From NCBI RefSeq assembly GCF_010646885.2, contig NZ_CP050700.1, forward strand, positions 1,495,501 to 1,559,500: a DNA stretch of 64,000 nucleotides, read 5' to 3'. This DNA is from Desulfopila sp. IMCC35008 (GTDB lineage: Bacteria; Desulfobacterota; Desulfobulbia; Desulfobulbales; Desulfocapsaceae). Positions 1 through 9,783 of this stretch are shown in pieces. The notes beneath the pieces were generated by a model. It saw only the letters and a list, made by a program, of their open reading frames with translations. It did not search any database and was not told where the DNA came from. Position 1 is the first letter of the stretch; the number at the start of each line of letters is the position of its first letter. The position numbers were made by a program, and so were the translations under genes.

Positions 1-1
1 G

Positions 2-2230
2 CCAACTCCAGACGGTAGCCTGACGAATAAACAACCCAAGTTATCGTTTGTTCGCCTTTTTAAACCATGGAATTGGGTTATTGGCTCTGGTGTTTATATC
101 GATGATATTGAAACTGAGACCCAGTTGAGACTTAATGCTGTCATTGAGGAACTTCGCCAGTCATTCCTGAAATTGCATATTGGTGAAAACAGTTACATTT
201 TCTTATTTACCAAAGACAAACAGATGTTAATACATCGTGAACTGCATGGTCAGAATGTCTCTGAGCTGCTTAATCCTGACACTGGAGGGTTTCTTTTTGA
301 TGAAATCATGCTTACAGAACAGTCACTTGATCAAACATTGTACTATAGATGGAAAAAACCTTCCGAGGATGCACAAAAACTATTTCAGAAAACACTTCAT
401 GTCAGCTACTTCGAGCCTCTGCAATGGTACATTTGTGTCTCCTATTATCAGGATGAAATCAATGAGCCTGTAAAAGACTTAAGTTTAATGATTTTAGGCC
501 TATCCATATTAGTTCTGTTTGTTGCTGTCGTTTTATCCTTCCTACTCGGGAAGAATTTAACCGGTCCATTAAAGAAATTGTCAGATGCGGCAGAAACTAT
601 TAACAACGAAGGTCTCGGTGCGGCAGAAATACCTATAAGTGGCTCAAAAGAGACCTGTGATTTAGGGAATATACTTTCAAAAACTTTGAAAACTATAGGT
701 GACAATGAGCAATACTTGAGAGCAAGTGAACTGAAATATCGTCAACTAGTTGAAAATGCCAACGATGCGATTTTTATTGCTCAAGATGAAAAAATTACAT
801 TCGCAAATAGCAAAACATTAGAACTAACTGGTTATACTTTTAAGGAGTTGGAAGAGATTCCTTTTGTCCGGTTAATTCATCAAGATGATCAAGCTATGGT
901 AGTTGAAAGATATATCCAAAGATTGAAAGGAGACACGGATATACCTGCAACTTACTCATTCAGGATACTCGACCGCAATAATATGGAATATACTGTGTTG
1001 CTAAATTCTGTATTGATCGAATGGAGAGGTCAACCGGCGGTTCTTTGTTTTGCCCTTGATATTACAGAACAAAAAGAACTTGAGGCCGCCTATTTACAAG
1101 CACAAAAGATGGAAGCAATCGGAACTCTCGCGAGTGGCATAGCACATGACTTCAATAACCTACTCATGGCCATTTGGGGGCGTATTTCATTGATGTCTAC
1201 TGATATGGAAAATTCTCACCCTCATTATAGGCACTTTCAAGTTATAGAAGAGAGCATTAAGAGTGCAACAAACCTTACTTCACAATTACTTGGAATTGCC
1301 CGTGGTGGTAAATATGAAGCTCAGCCGATTGACATAAACGAATTGGTCATCAGTAGTTCATCGTTGTTTGGGCGTACAAACAAAGCAATAAAAATAAAGA
1401 CTGTAATTCATCCATCTCCGATAGTTGTTAGGGCTGAGAAACGGCAAATTGAGCAAGTCCTTCTCAACCTATACGTTAATGCTTTCCATGCGATGCCAGA
1501 TGGAGGGGAAATACTTATAAAAACTACAACTGCATATTTGGACGAAAAAGTATCTGAAAGTAATCAGATAGCACCAGGTGACTATGCACATCTCTCGATT
1601 ACTGATACGGGAATTGGCATGGACAACGAAACCAAAATTAAAATTTTTGACCCATTTTTCACCACAAAGGAAAGGGGGCGAGGAACAGGGCTAGGACTCT
1701 CATCAGCTTTTGGTATTATAAGAAATCATAATGGGATGATTTCTGTAATGAGCGAAATTAACCAAGGAAGTACATTCAGTTTATATTTACCGTTATCAGG
1801 GGAAGAAGCTGTTCCAGAGGAAATTATTGATGAAAAATTGCTTACTGGAATTGAAATGGTTTTGCTTGTTGATGATGAAGAGGTAGTTCTAGAAGTAGGC
1901 TCTGAAATGCTTAAAAGTCTCGGTTATCGTGTCAAGCTAGCAACCGGAGGAGAATCGGCTTTAAAAACTATATCAGAAGAAGGCGAAAGTATTGATTTGG
2001 TAATCATGGATATGATTATGCCTGGCATGGATGGTGAAACCCTCTTTTTCAAGATCAGAGAAAAGCTACCTCTAATTCCCATTCTTCTCTCAAGTGGATA
2101 TTCCTATAATGAGCAAGCGGATGCTATTATGAAGGGCGGCTGTAATGGATTCATACAAAAACCATTTAGTTTATCAGACTTTTCTCAAAAAATTCGAACT
2201 GTACTCGATGAAATAGCAACAATTTCGTAA
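2..2230 (+). CDS. Hybrid sensor histidine kinase (Cache-TM-PAS-HisKA-HATPase-REC), 5'-truncated by the window
   Basis: The frame is open to the left edge (from base 2) and encodes an upstream Cache-like end (KPWNWVIGSGVYIDDIE), so the TTG at 125 is an artefact and the N-terminus lies outside. Counting from 125: sensor domain remainder, membrane helix at about 118-141, HAMP-like linker, PAS at about 205-315, HisKA H-box (SGIAHDFNN), ATPase N-box (NLYVNAFHAMPDGG), G-boxes (DTGIGMD, GRGTGLGL) and a C-terminal receiver with acceptor Asp in VIMDMIMPGMDG and Lys in QKPFS. It is probably an inner-membrane kinase sensing a small periplasmic ligand; the ligand is unknown. No separate response regulator gene is adjacent, although the next gene carries a receiver. 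Confidence 0.93.
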   Translation, partial: PTPDGSLTNKQPKLSFVRLFKPWNWVIGSGVYIDDIETETQLRLNAVIEELRQSFLKLHIGENSYIFLFTKDKQMLIHRELHGQNVSELLNPDTGGFLFDEIMLTEQSLDQTLYYRWKKPSEDAQKLFQKTLHVSYFEPLQWYICVSYYQDEINEPVKDLSLMILGLSILVLFVAVVLSFLLGKNLTGPLKKLSDAAETINNEGLGAAEIPISGSKETCDLGNILSKTLKTIGDNEQYLRASELKYRQLVENANDAIFIAQDEKITFANSKTLELTGYTFKELEEIPFVRLIHQDDQAMVVERYIQRLKGDTDIPATYSFRILDRNNMEYTVLLNSVLIEWRGQPAVLCFALDITEQKELEAAYLQAQKMEAIGTLASGIAHDFNNLLMAIWGRISLMSTDMENSHPHYRHFQVIEESIKSATNLTSQLLGIARGGKYEAQPIDINELVISSSSLFGRTNKAIKIKTVIHPSPIVVRAEKRQIEQVLLNLYVNAFHAMPDGGEILIKTTTAYLDEKVSESNQIAPGDYAHLSITDTGIGMDNETKIKIFDPFFTTKERGRGTGLGLSSAFGIIRNHNGMISVMSEINQGSTFSLYLPLSGEEAVPEEIIDEKLLTGIEMVLLVDDEEVVLEVGSEMLKSLGYRVKLATGGESALKTISEEGESIDLVIMDMIMPGMDGETLFFKIREKLPLIPILLSSGYSYNEQADAIMKGGCNGFIQKPFSLSDFSQKIRTVLDEIATIS

Positions 2231-3518
2231 ATGTGGTTCCTTTAATACCCCTGATAGGTATCAATATGTCTTCTGGCACTTTTAGCGATTAAAATAAGTA
2301 GCAAGTTAATAGTCCTGAACATCAACAGAAATGTCTAAACAGACTTTTATAATTGACTTTTATCTGAGGTGCAGATACCAAATTCCGTCGCAAAATCATT
2401 AGACGATTATTAGACGTTTTAATCAAATTAGATCCATATAAAACGAAACAGGTATGGTTAAACGAAATCGCTGTTTTGTTAACTCGTTAATATTCATTAA
2501 TAACGGGATATTGGAGATACCCCTGTTTTTAGGGTCGCACGCCTTGGGAGCAGACTCATCTAAATCAACTACCTCTCCCCTAAAATTCTTTCTGCTGCAG
2601 TCTTTAACATTTAGTATTTGAATTGGCAGTATCACATTTCTTCCAACTTACCTTGCAATATAAATAATGTAAGGGTGGGATTGTCTGCTTCCATAAAATC
2701 GCTCAGAAATCGAGCAACTGCCAACTGAAGCTTACCAAAGACAAGGTAATTTGAGCAACAGAGACTTGAACCTAACATTGCCAAAGCGAAGGTGAGCAGT
2801 TCAGCCTTTCCTAGCTTTAGGTGTTTCCTGTCTCCATAACGAGAATGGGCAGAGCTTTCATAAAGCAGCTTTGTGTGCCAGTCCACCGCTCTGAAAATAT
2901 ACAGAATATTATATACGGTTAACCTTGCCCGTAATATCTAGAGGAACATTAACTGGTCAACGATTATGCCTTTAACTGTAATTCCTGGGGATTATGCAAG
3001 TAGTCCTATAATGAGGCGGGTACAGAAGAACGGAGTACCTGATCTGCACAGGAAACACCTACTATTGGAGCAAGAATGTAGACTAATCACCTTTGTAATT
3101 GCAATGTTAAAGGTGGTGATCAATCACTGAGGTTAGCTACTCTTTGGATATCTCTTCTTTGCAGTTGCTCCATTTCCAATCAATTTTGAGTGTGTTTAGC
3201 TGATTTTACCCTCACAAGAACAATGTAAATTTTTAAATATTCTTAAATGGTTAACATTGCCATTCCTAGCCTCTTCAATTGCACTGGAAGAACTCTGTCC
3301 AAACAGCCACCTCCTCGAATTGTCGCTGGAGCCGCTCAGTTGGAGATGACTCTGTAGTGCCGACCTTTTATGGTCGATAACGGAAAATCAGGCGCTTACG
3401 ACCAGTATGTGGTTCGAATAGCGAAAGACGGGTTAATGGCCTTTTTCTTTTAACATTGATAAACTGAACGAGGAGCAAAGTAAAAATTCGGTTACAATTT
3501 TTTTGAGAGCAAAATCTG
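2231..3518. other. 1.3-kb intergenic stretch with decayed repeats and two doubtful minus-strand ORFs
   Basis: No recognisable gene. Two minus-strand frames, 2632-2886 and 2423-2635, are linked by a 4-base GTGA overlap but match no family I know. The segment at about 2690-2765 (reverse strand) resembles 5065-5130 on the plus strand. A second related stretch at 3150-3265 resembles 5095-5205: 17 identical bases around TTGCAGTTGCTCCATTT, then a shared motif near TTAANTGGTTAANATTGC. I read these as degenerate copies of one element. No clear terminator or promoter is seen. Confidence 0.4.
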
Positions 3519-4811
3519 ATGGCGAAACAAATTTTAGTGGTGGATGACAATCCAGTTGTCCTAAAACTCGTATCTGAAGTATTGAAAAAAAAAGGTCATT
3601 CAGTCAGGACTGCCGAAGATGGGCTCATTGCCATTAACATCCTTGATGGATACCTGCCTGATATCATTTTTGTAGATCTTCTCATTCCCAAGATAAATGG
3701 TGAGATGCTTTGCAAATTTATTCGCAGCAAACCTTATTTGGACAACACCTATGTTATAATTTTCTCAGGCATAGTAACTGAAGTAGGCGTTGATCTGCAT
3801 AGCTTGGGAGCGGATGCCTTTATTGCCAAAGGAAAGAATTCTACCGATCATATTCAGACAGTACTCGAGAAGATTGAAAATAAAACTCTTCGACAATTCG
3901 AAACCATGAATTATGGATTTGAAGATGTTTTTCCTCGAGATGCTACGGTTGGTTTACTTAACTATAAAAAACATCTTGAGGTAATCATTGATAACTTATC
4001 CGATGGTTTGATTGAGCTCACTCCCGAAGGAATAATTCTTTTTACCAACCCAGCAGCAGAGGCACTACTCTCAATCTCCCAAAAACAACTCCTCGGCAGA
4101 AACTTCTGCACCTTTTTTCAAAAAGAATACCACAAATACTCTCTGGAATTGTTAAAGAATGCTCCTCAAGGACACAGACAAATGAACGAATCAAAGCCAA
4201 TGCCGCTCAAAGAGCGTTTTGTTACTTTAAAGGTGTTCTCAATCAAAGATGGCCCACACACTATCTGCATCGCCCTCATTCATGATGTCACTGAACATAA
4301 GCAACTCCATGAGAAACTGAAACTGCTTTCAAAAACGGATCTATTAACTGGCGTGTATAACAGAAGGGCTTTTGACGAGTTTTTCGTAAAAGAGACAAAC
4401 ATTGTTAGACGATACAAAGAGCCATTTTCAATAATTTTGATTGACATCGATAAATTTAAAGACATCAATGACTCGTTAGGTCATAATATCGGTGATGACG
4501 TCTTGAGAGAAGCAGTAAAAGTCTTCAATCTGCAAATTCGTCAAGTAGATTTCTTGTTCCGCTGGGGAGGCGATGAGTTTGTCATTTTACTGCCTAAAAC
4601 AGACATTGAAGGTGCTCAGATTATAGCAGAACGAATCCGATCGGCAATCGAGACTTATAAATTTCCTGTTCCCACAAGCGTTACTGTCAGTCTCGGGGTA
4701 AGTTTGTTTCAATTGAACGACGATATACATACTTTGGTCAAACGAGCCGATGACGCAGTATATCAGTCTAAAACCGACGGTCGAAATCGCGTTTCCGTTC
4801 TTCTTCCTTAG
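3519..4811 (+). CDS. Response regulator diguanylate cyclase (REC-PAS-GGDEF)
   Basis: A 430-aa cytosolic protein predicted to make cyclic di-GMP under phosphorylation control. The receiver (about 3-120) has DD in VVDDNP, acceptor Asp in IIFVDLLIP and Lys in IAKG. A PAS domain follows at about 145-265. The GGDEF domain has DLLTGVYNRRAF, DIDKFKDINDSLGH and the intact signature WGGDEF. An RxxD allosteric inhibition site (RQVD) sits five residues before GGDEF, so product inhibition is expected. The start is ATG with only a weak purine-rich stretch before it. Upstream and downstream spacers are long, so it is probably monocistronic. The hybrid kinase at 2-2230 is a possible but unproven partner. 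Confidence 0.93.
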   Translation: MAKQILVVDDNPVVLKLVSEVLKKKGHSVRTAEDGLIAINILDGYLPDIIFVDLLIPKINGEMLCKFIRSKPYLDNTYVIIFSGIVTEVGVDLHSLGADAFIAKGKNSTDHIQTVLEKIENKTLRQFETMNYGFEDVFPRDATVGLLNYKKHLEVIIDNLSDGLIELTPEGIILFTNPAAEALLSISQKQLLGRNFCTFFQKEYHKYSLELLKNAPQGHRQMNESKPMPLKERFVTLKVFSIKDGPHTICIALIHDVTEHKQLHEKLKLLSKTDLLTGVYNRRAFDEFFVKETNIVRRYKEPFSIILIDIDKFKDINDSLGHNIGDDVLREAVKVFNLQIRQVDFLFRWGGDEFVILLPKTDIEGAQIIAERIRSAIETYKFPVPTSVTVSLGVSLFQLNDDIHTLVKRADDAVYQSKTDGRNRVSVLLP

Positions 4812-5495
4812 GCATCCTTCCTTAACCCATGTTTAACAAAAGCTCAATGTTCCCTATCTTTTTTTGCTTAATTTGGTGGATCAAGTCCTCTTATGTCATG
4901 TAGATAAATGTTATTCGTGAACATTACACCGTAAGATTCTCTATTTGGTTGGCAGTTCAAAAGTAGAGAAATTCTCTGGCAACCTCCCGCCTAAAGTGAA
5001 GACCACGACAGTATCGAGCAATCTCAAATCTTAGATTAGCAAAATGGCAATGTTTAGTTCAAGGCACTGTTGCTCCAATTACCTTCTTTGGTAAGCTATA
5101 TTTTGCAGTTGCTCCATTTCTTAAAAAATTCCCTTGAAATAGGTCGACTCGCAACATAACAGGAACAGTGTGAATTTCCAGGTTATCTTAAGTGGTTAAT
5201 ATTGCAAATATAAACATCAATTCTAGTGGTCACATGTGTCCCTGTAACTCCACATTAGAATGGAAAAGCTAATGTGAAATGAAATCGTTAAGAGGTCAGA
5301 GCTTGCAACCACAAATCTTTTCCCAACTTTTTTTAGTCGGTTGGAATTTGCTATCTATTGGACAAACATGCTAATATTTTCTGATGACCAATTTCAATTT
5401 ATTAGTATGCCGCCTAGGATCTAAGTGATTTATCAACAACCTTTATCTCGTCGCAGATAGACCTAATCTTATTAATCATTACTGGGGGATGGATT
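4812..5495. other. Intergenic region upstream of hcp with decayed repeat copies
   Basis: No gene seen. It carries degenerate repeat copies at about 5065-5205 related to 2690-2765 (inverted) and 3150-3265 (direct). Immediately upstream of hcp the sequence is AT-rich. I could not identify a convincing HcpR/FNR-type palindrome by eye. Confidence 0.4.
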
Positions 5496-7175
5496 ATGGC
5501 CATGTTTTGTCACCAATGCCAAGAGACAATGAAGAATGTCGGCTGCTCGATGAAGCAGGGGATGTGCGGAAAAACAGCAGAAGTTGCCAACCTGCAGGAT
5601 CTATTCATCTGGTGTTTGAAAGGAATTTCGTTCTGGGGACACAAGGCAAAAGAGTTTGATATTTACAACGATAAAGCAGGTTTTTTTATCGATAAGGGAC
5701 TATTTGCAACAATTACCAACGCCAATTTCGACTCAAGCTTTTTCATAAATTCCATAAAAGAAAGCCTCAAAATTAGAGAGGAGCTGAAAGCTTCGTACAT
5801 CCAGGCGTTCAAGCAAAAAAATGGTAATGACTTTGCAGAGTCAATACCAGAATGTGCTACGTGGGCTTCCGACAATGAGGACGAAATTATCTCCAAAGCT
5901 GAAAGTGGTACTGGTGGTTGGTTGGAGATTGAAAATGAAGATGAGCGTTCTCTGAAGGCAACAATCTTATATGGATTGAAGGGAATGTCTGCCTATGCTG
6001 AGCATGCCTATCAAATCAATAAATCATGTAAAGAAATCTTTGAATTCCTCATGGAGGCTCTGGCCGCATTAGTGGATGAAAATAAGTCACAGGATGATCT
6101 GTTTGACCTTGTTATAAAAACTGGCCAGTTCGGTGTGAAAACAATGGCACTGCTCGATGAGGCTAATACGAAAGCTTACGGAAATCCTGAAATCACCCAG
6201 GTTGATATAGGGGTTGGAAGTAACCCAGGAATTCTGATCACCGGACACGATCTGGTGGATTTAGAAGAATTACTTGAGCAGACAAAAGACCAAGGACTCG
6301 ATATCTATACCCACAGTGAGATGCTGCCTGCCAATTATTATCCTAAGTTAAAAGAATACCCTCAGCTGCATGGTAACTATGGCAATGCCTGGTGGTTGCA
6401 AAAAGAAGATATCGCCAACTTTAATGGTCCCATTTTGTTCACCTCCAACTGCCTGGTTCCGCCGAAAGGAGTAGACTACAAAGATAAAATGTTTACCACC
6501 GGAGCTGTCGGTTATGAGGGAGTTACCCATATTACGGATCGGCCTGAAGGGGGACAGAAAGATTTCTCTGCCATTATTGAGATGGCCAAAACATGCCCTC
6601 CGCCAAAAGAAATTGAAACAGGGCAGATAATCGGAGGATTTGCTCACAATCAAGTACTTGCTTTGGCAGATAAGGTGATTGAGGCAGTAAAGTCAGGTGC
6701 AATAAAACGCTTTGTCGTCATGGGGGGGTGTGATGGTCGTCATAAAACTCGCAGCTATTATACTGATGTGGCCGAGGCGTTACCTGAAGATACAATCATA
6801 CTGACCGCAGGTTGTGCAAAATTCAAATATAACAAATTGGAGTTTGGTGAGATAGGGGGTATCCCAAGGGTTCTAGATGCTGGTCAATGCAATGACAGCT
6901 ACTCTCTTGCTGTTATTGCCATGGAACTGCAAAAAGCATTTGAACTCGATGATATTAATGATTTACCACTATCCTTTGATATCGCCTGGTATGAGCAAAA
7001 AGCGGTTCTCGTGCTGCTGGCATTGCTATCACTAGGCGTAAAAGGGATACGAGTTGGACCAACACTACCTGGTTTCTTGTCTCCGGGTGTTGCCAATGTA
7101 CTGATTGAGAAATTTGACCTTAAAGGTATAACAACCCCTGATGAAGATGTTGCGGCTATGATGGCAGGCAATTAA
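5496..7175 (+). CDS. hcp: Hydroxylamine reductase / hybrid cluster protein
   Basis: A 559-aa cytosolic iron-sulfur protein of the Hcp family, which handles nitric oxide or hydroxylamine during nitrosative stress. The N-terminal cubane cysteines are C-x2-C-x8-C-x6-C (CHQC...CSMKQGMC), one residue longer in the last gap than the C-x2-C-x8-C-x5-C I know from Desulfovibrio Hcp. Hybrid-cluster ligands are recognisable: His in ITGHDLVD, Glu in HSEMLPANY, Cys in TSNCLVPP, Cys in [14 protein letters not shown], Cys in [10 protein letters not shown], Cys in GQCNDSYS, and Glu/Lys in WYEQKA. A GGGGG stretch 7 bases upstream supports ATG 5496; ATG 5502 (MFCHQC) matches the usual family start. It stands alone with its own terminator. 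Confidence 0.96.
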   Translation: MAMFCHQCQETMKNVGCSMKQGMCGKTAEVANLQDLFIWCLKGISFWGHKAKEFDIYNDKAGFFIDKGLFATITNANFDSSFFINSIKESLKIREELKASYIQAFKQKNGNDFAESIPECATWASDNEDEIISKAESGTGGWLEIENEDERSLKATILYGLKGMSAYAEHAYQINKSCKEIFEFLMEALAALVDENKSQDDLFDLVIKTGQFGVKTMALLDEANTKAYGNPEITQVDIGVGSNPGILITGHDLVDLEELLEQTKDQGLDIYTHSEMLPANYYPKLKEYPQLHGNYGNAWWLQKEDIANFNGPILFTSNCLVPPKGVDYKDKMFTTGAVGYEGVTHITDRPEGGQKDFSAIIEMAKTCPPPKEIETGQIIGGFAHNQVLALADKVIEAVKSGAIKRFVVMGGCDGRHKTRSYYTDVAEALPEDTIILTAGCAKFKYNKLEFGEIGGIPRVLDAGQCNDSYSLAVIAMELQKAFELDDINDLPLSFDIAWYEQKAVLVLLALLSLGVKGIRVGPTLPGFLSPGVANVLIEKFDLKGITTPDEDVAAMMAGN

Positions 7176-7218
7176 TCCGAGTTCACTTCAGTTATATTGG
7201 TTTGTAGTAAATTCATTT

Positions 7219-7262
7219 AACCGAAGGCCTGTTTCTGAGAGGGCCTTCGGTTTATTCTTTTA
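7219..7262 (+). terminator. Intrinsic terminator of hcp
   Basis: An 11-bp perfect stem (AACCGAAGGCC with GGCCTTCGGTT), 12-base loop and a T-rich tail, 44 bases after the hcp stop codon. Confidence 0.9.
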
Positions 7263-7708
7263 TAGGCAATACTTATGGTTCTCATGATTAGAACGGGTAT
7301 TATGCCAGCTCCAATAAATGTATGATTAGGAATAATATAATTTACGGGTTTTCTCATGCATTTTCGATTGGGACTCATCCTCCAGATCCGTCCCTCTTGG
7401 TGTGCTCCAAGGCTTCGTTTTCGAATCAGAAGGTCCAGATATTTTGCCGAGCAGGGGGGCGATAATGCCAGATATTCTTCTCTTGACTCAGTGCCTGGAG
7501 TACGTGTTTTAAATTACATTACGAGTCAATTTCTATCTGGAATCTGATACCACCATTGATGACTTACTGGTAAAAATAGATTGTACTGCATTTCTAATTG
7601 TAATACTGTTCAGACCTTAGTATTTTTAAAAGCATCATTCCGAATTGCCGCAATTTTAAGCTAACGAAGCATTGAACATCATACCTTCATGTTGTGCGGA
7701 GCCCGAGA
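7263..7708. other. Intergenic region before the sigma-54 activator; no gene seen
   Basis: About 445 bases between the hcp terminator and the activator start. A 63-codon plus-strand frame at 7356-7547 has arginine-rich, unprotein-like composition and no ribosome binding site, so I do not call it. Confidence 0.5.
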
Positions 7709-9502
7709 ATGTATCGTTTGCTGGATTTACACAATTGCAAAAGCGACATAAAAATATCTCCCAAACAACCTTCTGCTGTTTTGGATACGGCCAGTTTTGC
7801 TATTTCTGCAATCACCCGTGACGGCAACCTGATTTATTGTAATCGTGCATTTTTGCACGATAATGAATTCGATCCAAGGTGCGCCTTCAACACCTCCATT
7901 CAGGAGTCAATGCCAGAATTGTGGCAAAAATTCCAACAGCCCGGATCGTTACATGAAAGTTCTTTTAAGGTAATAAACTTAAGGTCAAGCAATTATGCCA
8001 GCCCCTTAGGGCATTTACTTGTTTCCATACGGGATGAATCTTTCGATGAAGATGAGAGGAACATTCATTCGCTTGTTTCAATTGAAAACCACCCTGCTTT
8101 TATCGAATCATATGTTGGTTTGTATTTAGCTAGCCCTCAGGCAGATACCATAAAAGTTAATCCGTCTTATGAAAAAATTGCTTTTTTGCCTGAAAGCGAT
8201 CTGGTCGGTAGAAATCTTGCGGAATTAGTCGATAAAGGCTTTTTCTCAAAAAGCGTTACACTGTCAATTCTCGACGCCCTGAAATGCCAGGGAACCAGCC
8301 AACAAACACTCTTTCAAACACTTCTTTGTGGCAAAGATGTCCTGGTTACCGGTAAGCCAATATTTACCGACCAGAATGAACTGGCTTATATTTTAACGTA
8401 TGTTCAAGATCTTGTCGTGCTGGATACAATAGCGCAGAAATGTCTTGAGCATGAGAAACGTCTCAGTGGCTCTGTTACCAATATCCGGGCATCCCAAAAA
8501 GTCGGAAACAAGTCTAAACACACTATAGTGCAAGAAGCATTACCAATATTTCCTGAACTTCAAGTAGTTGCTAAAGACCCTCAAACAATATCTACCCTCC
8601 GAAAGGTTATCAAGGCTTCCAAATATGAAGCACCTGTCTTACTCACAGGAGAAACAGGAGTTGGCAAGGACCTGTTGGCAAAATATATCCACTTACTACA
8701 GGAGAGGAATAAACCGATGCCTTTTGTTTCGGTCAACTGTTCTGCAATTCCTGGAGACTTATTAGAATCTGAATTATTCGGATATGAAGAAGGTGCGTTC
8801 TCAGGAGCTAGAAAAAAAGGACGTGCCGGTCTTTTCCCCTCAGCAGACGGTGGCATTCTTTTTCTCAATGAGATTAGCGAAATTCCCCTGGATTTACAGG
8901 CAAAGTTACTGACCGCCCTTGATGAAGGCGTGATACGCCCCTTAGGTAGCAGTAAAACTAAGAAGGTTAAAACAAGAATACTTTGTGCGACTAACAGAAA
9001 CCTTAGGGAATGTGTTCATGACGGGACGTTTCGCAGTGACCTATACTACCGGATCAAGGTCCTAACTATTAAAATGAGCCCTGTTAGAGAACGACCCGGA
9101 GACATCCTGCCGCTTGTCCACCACTTCATGTCTCGTTTGGCTAGCGAACATGGCTTGATCCGATTCCTCTCCCCAGAAGTACAGGAAATACTACTAAAGT
9201 ATACTTGGCCCGGGAATGTCCGTGAAATACGTAATGTTGTCGAGCAACTCGTGATCTACTCGTCAACCAGCCAGGTCTCTCTAGGTGATCTACCGGAGGA
9301 CCTGCTTGATAGCTCAGCAGGAAAATTTCAACCACCGTTGCCTGAATTGGAAGATGGAGTATCGCTGAGAGCAGCAGTACAAAAGTATGAAAAGGGTCTT
9401 ATAACAAAAGCGTTAACCAAATATGGCAGCTCTGGTGCTGCTGCAAAGGTACTTGGGATTGACCCGACTACCCTTGCTCGGAAACTGAAAAAAACAAGCT
9501 GA
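7709..9502 (+). CDS. Sigma-54-dependent transcriptional activator (PAS-PAS-AAA+-Fis HTH)
   Basis: A 597-aa enhancer-binding protein. I choose ATG 7709 because GGAG lies 7 bases before it; an in-frame GTG at 7694 has no such site. Two PAS-like sensory domains (about 20-125 and 130-250) precede the AAA+ core: Walker A GETGVGKD, sigma-54 contact loop GAFSGA (Thr to Ser variant of GAFTGA), Walker B ILFLNEISEI and sensor/arginine region FRSDLYYRIKVL. A Fis-type helix-turn-helix ends the protein (GSSGAAAKVLGIDPTTLARKL). The Walker B aspartate is replaced by asparagine, which is unusual and might alter ATP hydrolysis. It lies just upstream of a GG-N10-GC promoter for the next two genes, its probable target. 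The PAS domains suggest a cytosolic small-molecule signal. Confidence 0.94.
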   Translation: MYRLLDLHNCKSDIKISPKQPSAVLDTASFAISAITRDGNLIYCNRAFLHDNEFDPRCAFNTSIQESMPELWQKFQQPGSLHESSFKVINLRSSNYASPLGHLLVSIRDESFDEDERNIHSLVSIENHPAFIESYVGLYLASPQADTIKVNPSYEKIAFLPESDLVGRNLAELVDKGFFSKSVTLSILDALKCQGTSQQTLFQTLLCGKDVLVTGKPIFTDQNELAYILTYVQDLVVLDTIAQKCLEHEKRLSGSVTNIRASQKVGNKSKHTIVQEALPIFPELQVVAKDPQTISTLRKVIKASKYEAPVLLTGETGVGKDLLAKYIHLLQERNKPMPFVSVNCSAIPGDLLESELFGYEEGAFSGARKKGRAGLFPSADGGILFLNEISEIPLDLQAKLLTALDEGVIRPLGSSKTKKVKTRILCATNRNLRECVHDGTFRSDLYYRIKVLTIKMSPVRERPGDILPLVHHFMSRLASEHGLIRFLSPEVQEILLKYTWPGNVREIRNVVEQLVIYSSTSQVSLGDLPEDLLDSSAGKFQPPLPELEDGVSLRAAVQKYEKGLITKALTKYGSSGAAAKVLGIDPTTLARKLKKTS

Positions 9503-9504
9503 TC

Positions 9505-9538
9505 CTGCAATAATGCAATCTGTTCTGCAAAACTGCAG
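9505..9538. promoter_or_regulatory. Possible upstream activator sequence (TGCA-rich dyads)
   Basis: Directly after the activator stop codon there are four TGCA blocks in 34 bases, including a perfect inverted repeat CTGCA-AAAC-TGCAG. The distance of about 120 bases to the sigma-54 promoter suits an enhancer site. Inference only. Confidence 0.35.
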
Positions 9539-9658
9539 TGTAGATTATTCGATTCCATCCTCAACACCTTTTAAATCGATACCGTCCAAAACAAACATCA
9601 CGTTTTTTTTAAGGTAATTAGGTGACACTTGCTCAACATGTTTTTTTAGTTCAATAAC

Positions 9659-9674
9659 TGGCAGGGAACTTGCG
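9659..9674 (+). promoter_or_regulatory. Sigma-54 (-24/-12) promoter
   Basis: TGGCAGGGAACTTGCG fits the TGGCACG-N4-TTGCW consensus at every position except one C to G change. GG and GC are 10 bases apart as required. It lies 110 bases upstream of the dehydrogenase start and directly downstream of a sigma-54 activator gene. Confidence 0.8.
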
Positions 9675-9783
9675 TAAGAGAATCTGGAACCGGTTCTCAC
9701 TGAAATTGTAGTTGCTATCCGAGCTTCGTCGAAAGTGTTGCTGAAGGCGAAGGCTGACGAAAACTTTACAGGGAGGTGATATT

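Noticed and set aside
125..2230. Start of the first kinase at TTG 125
   Set aside because: The frame is open to base 2 and encodes a Cache-type end upstream, so the true start is outside the window.
9621..9640. A second sigma-54-like site (GGTGACACTTGCTC)
   Set aside because: The GG to GC spacing is wrong; the site at 9659-9674 fits exactly.
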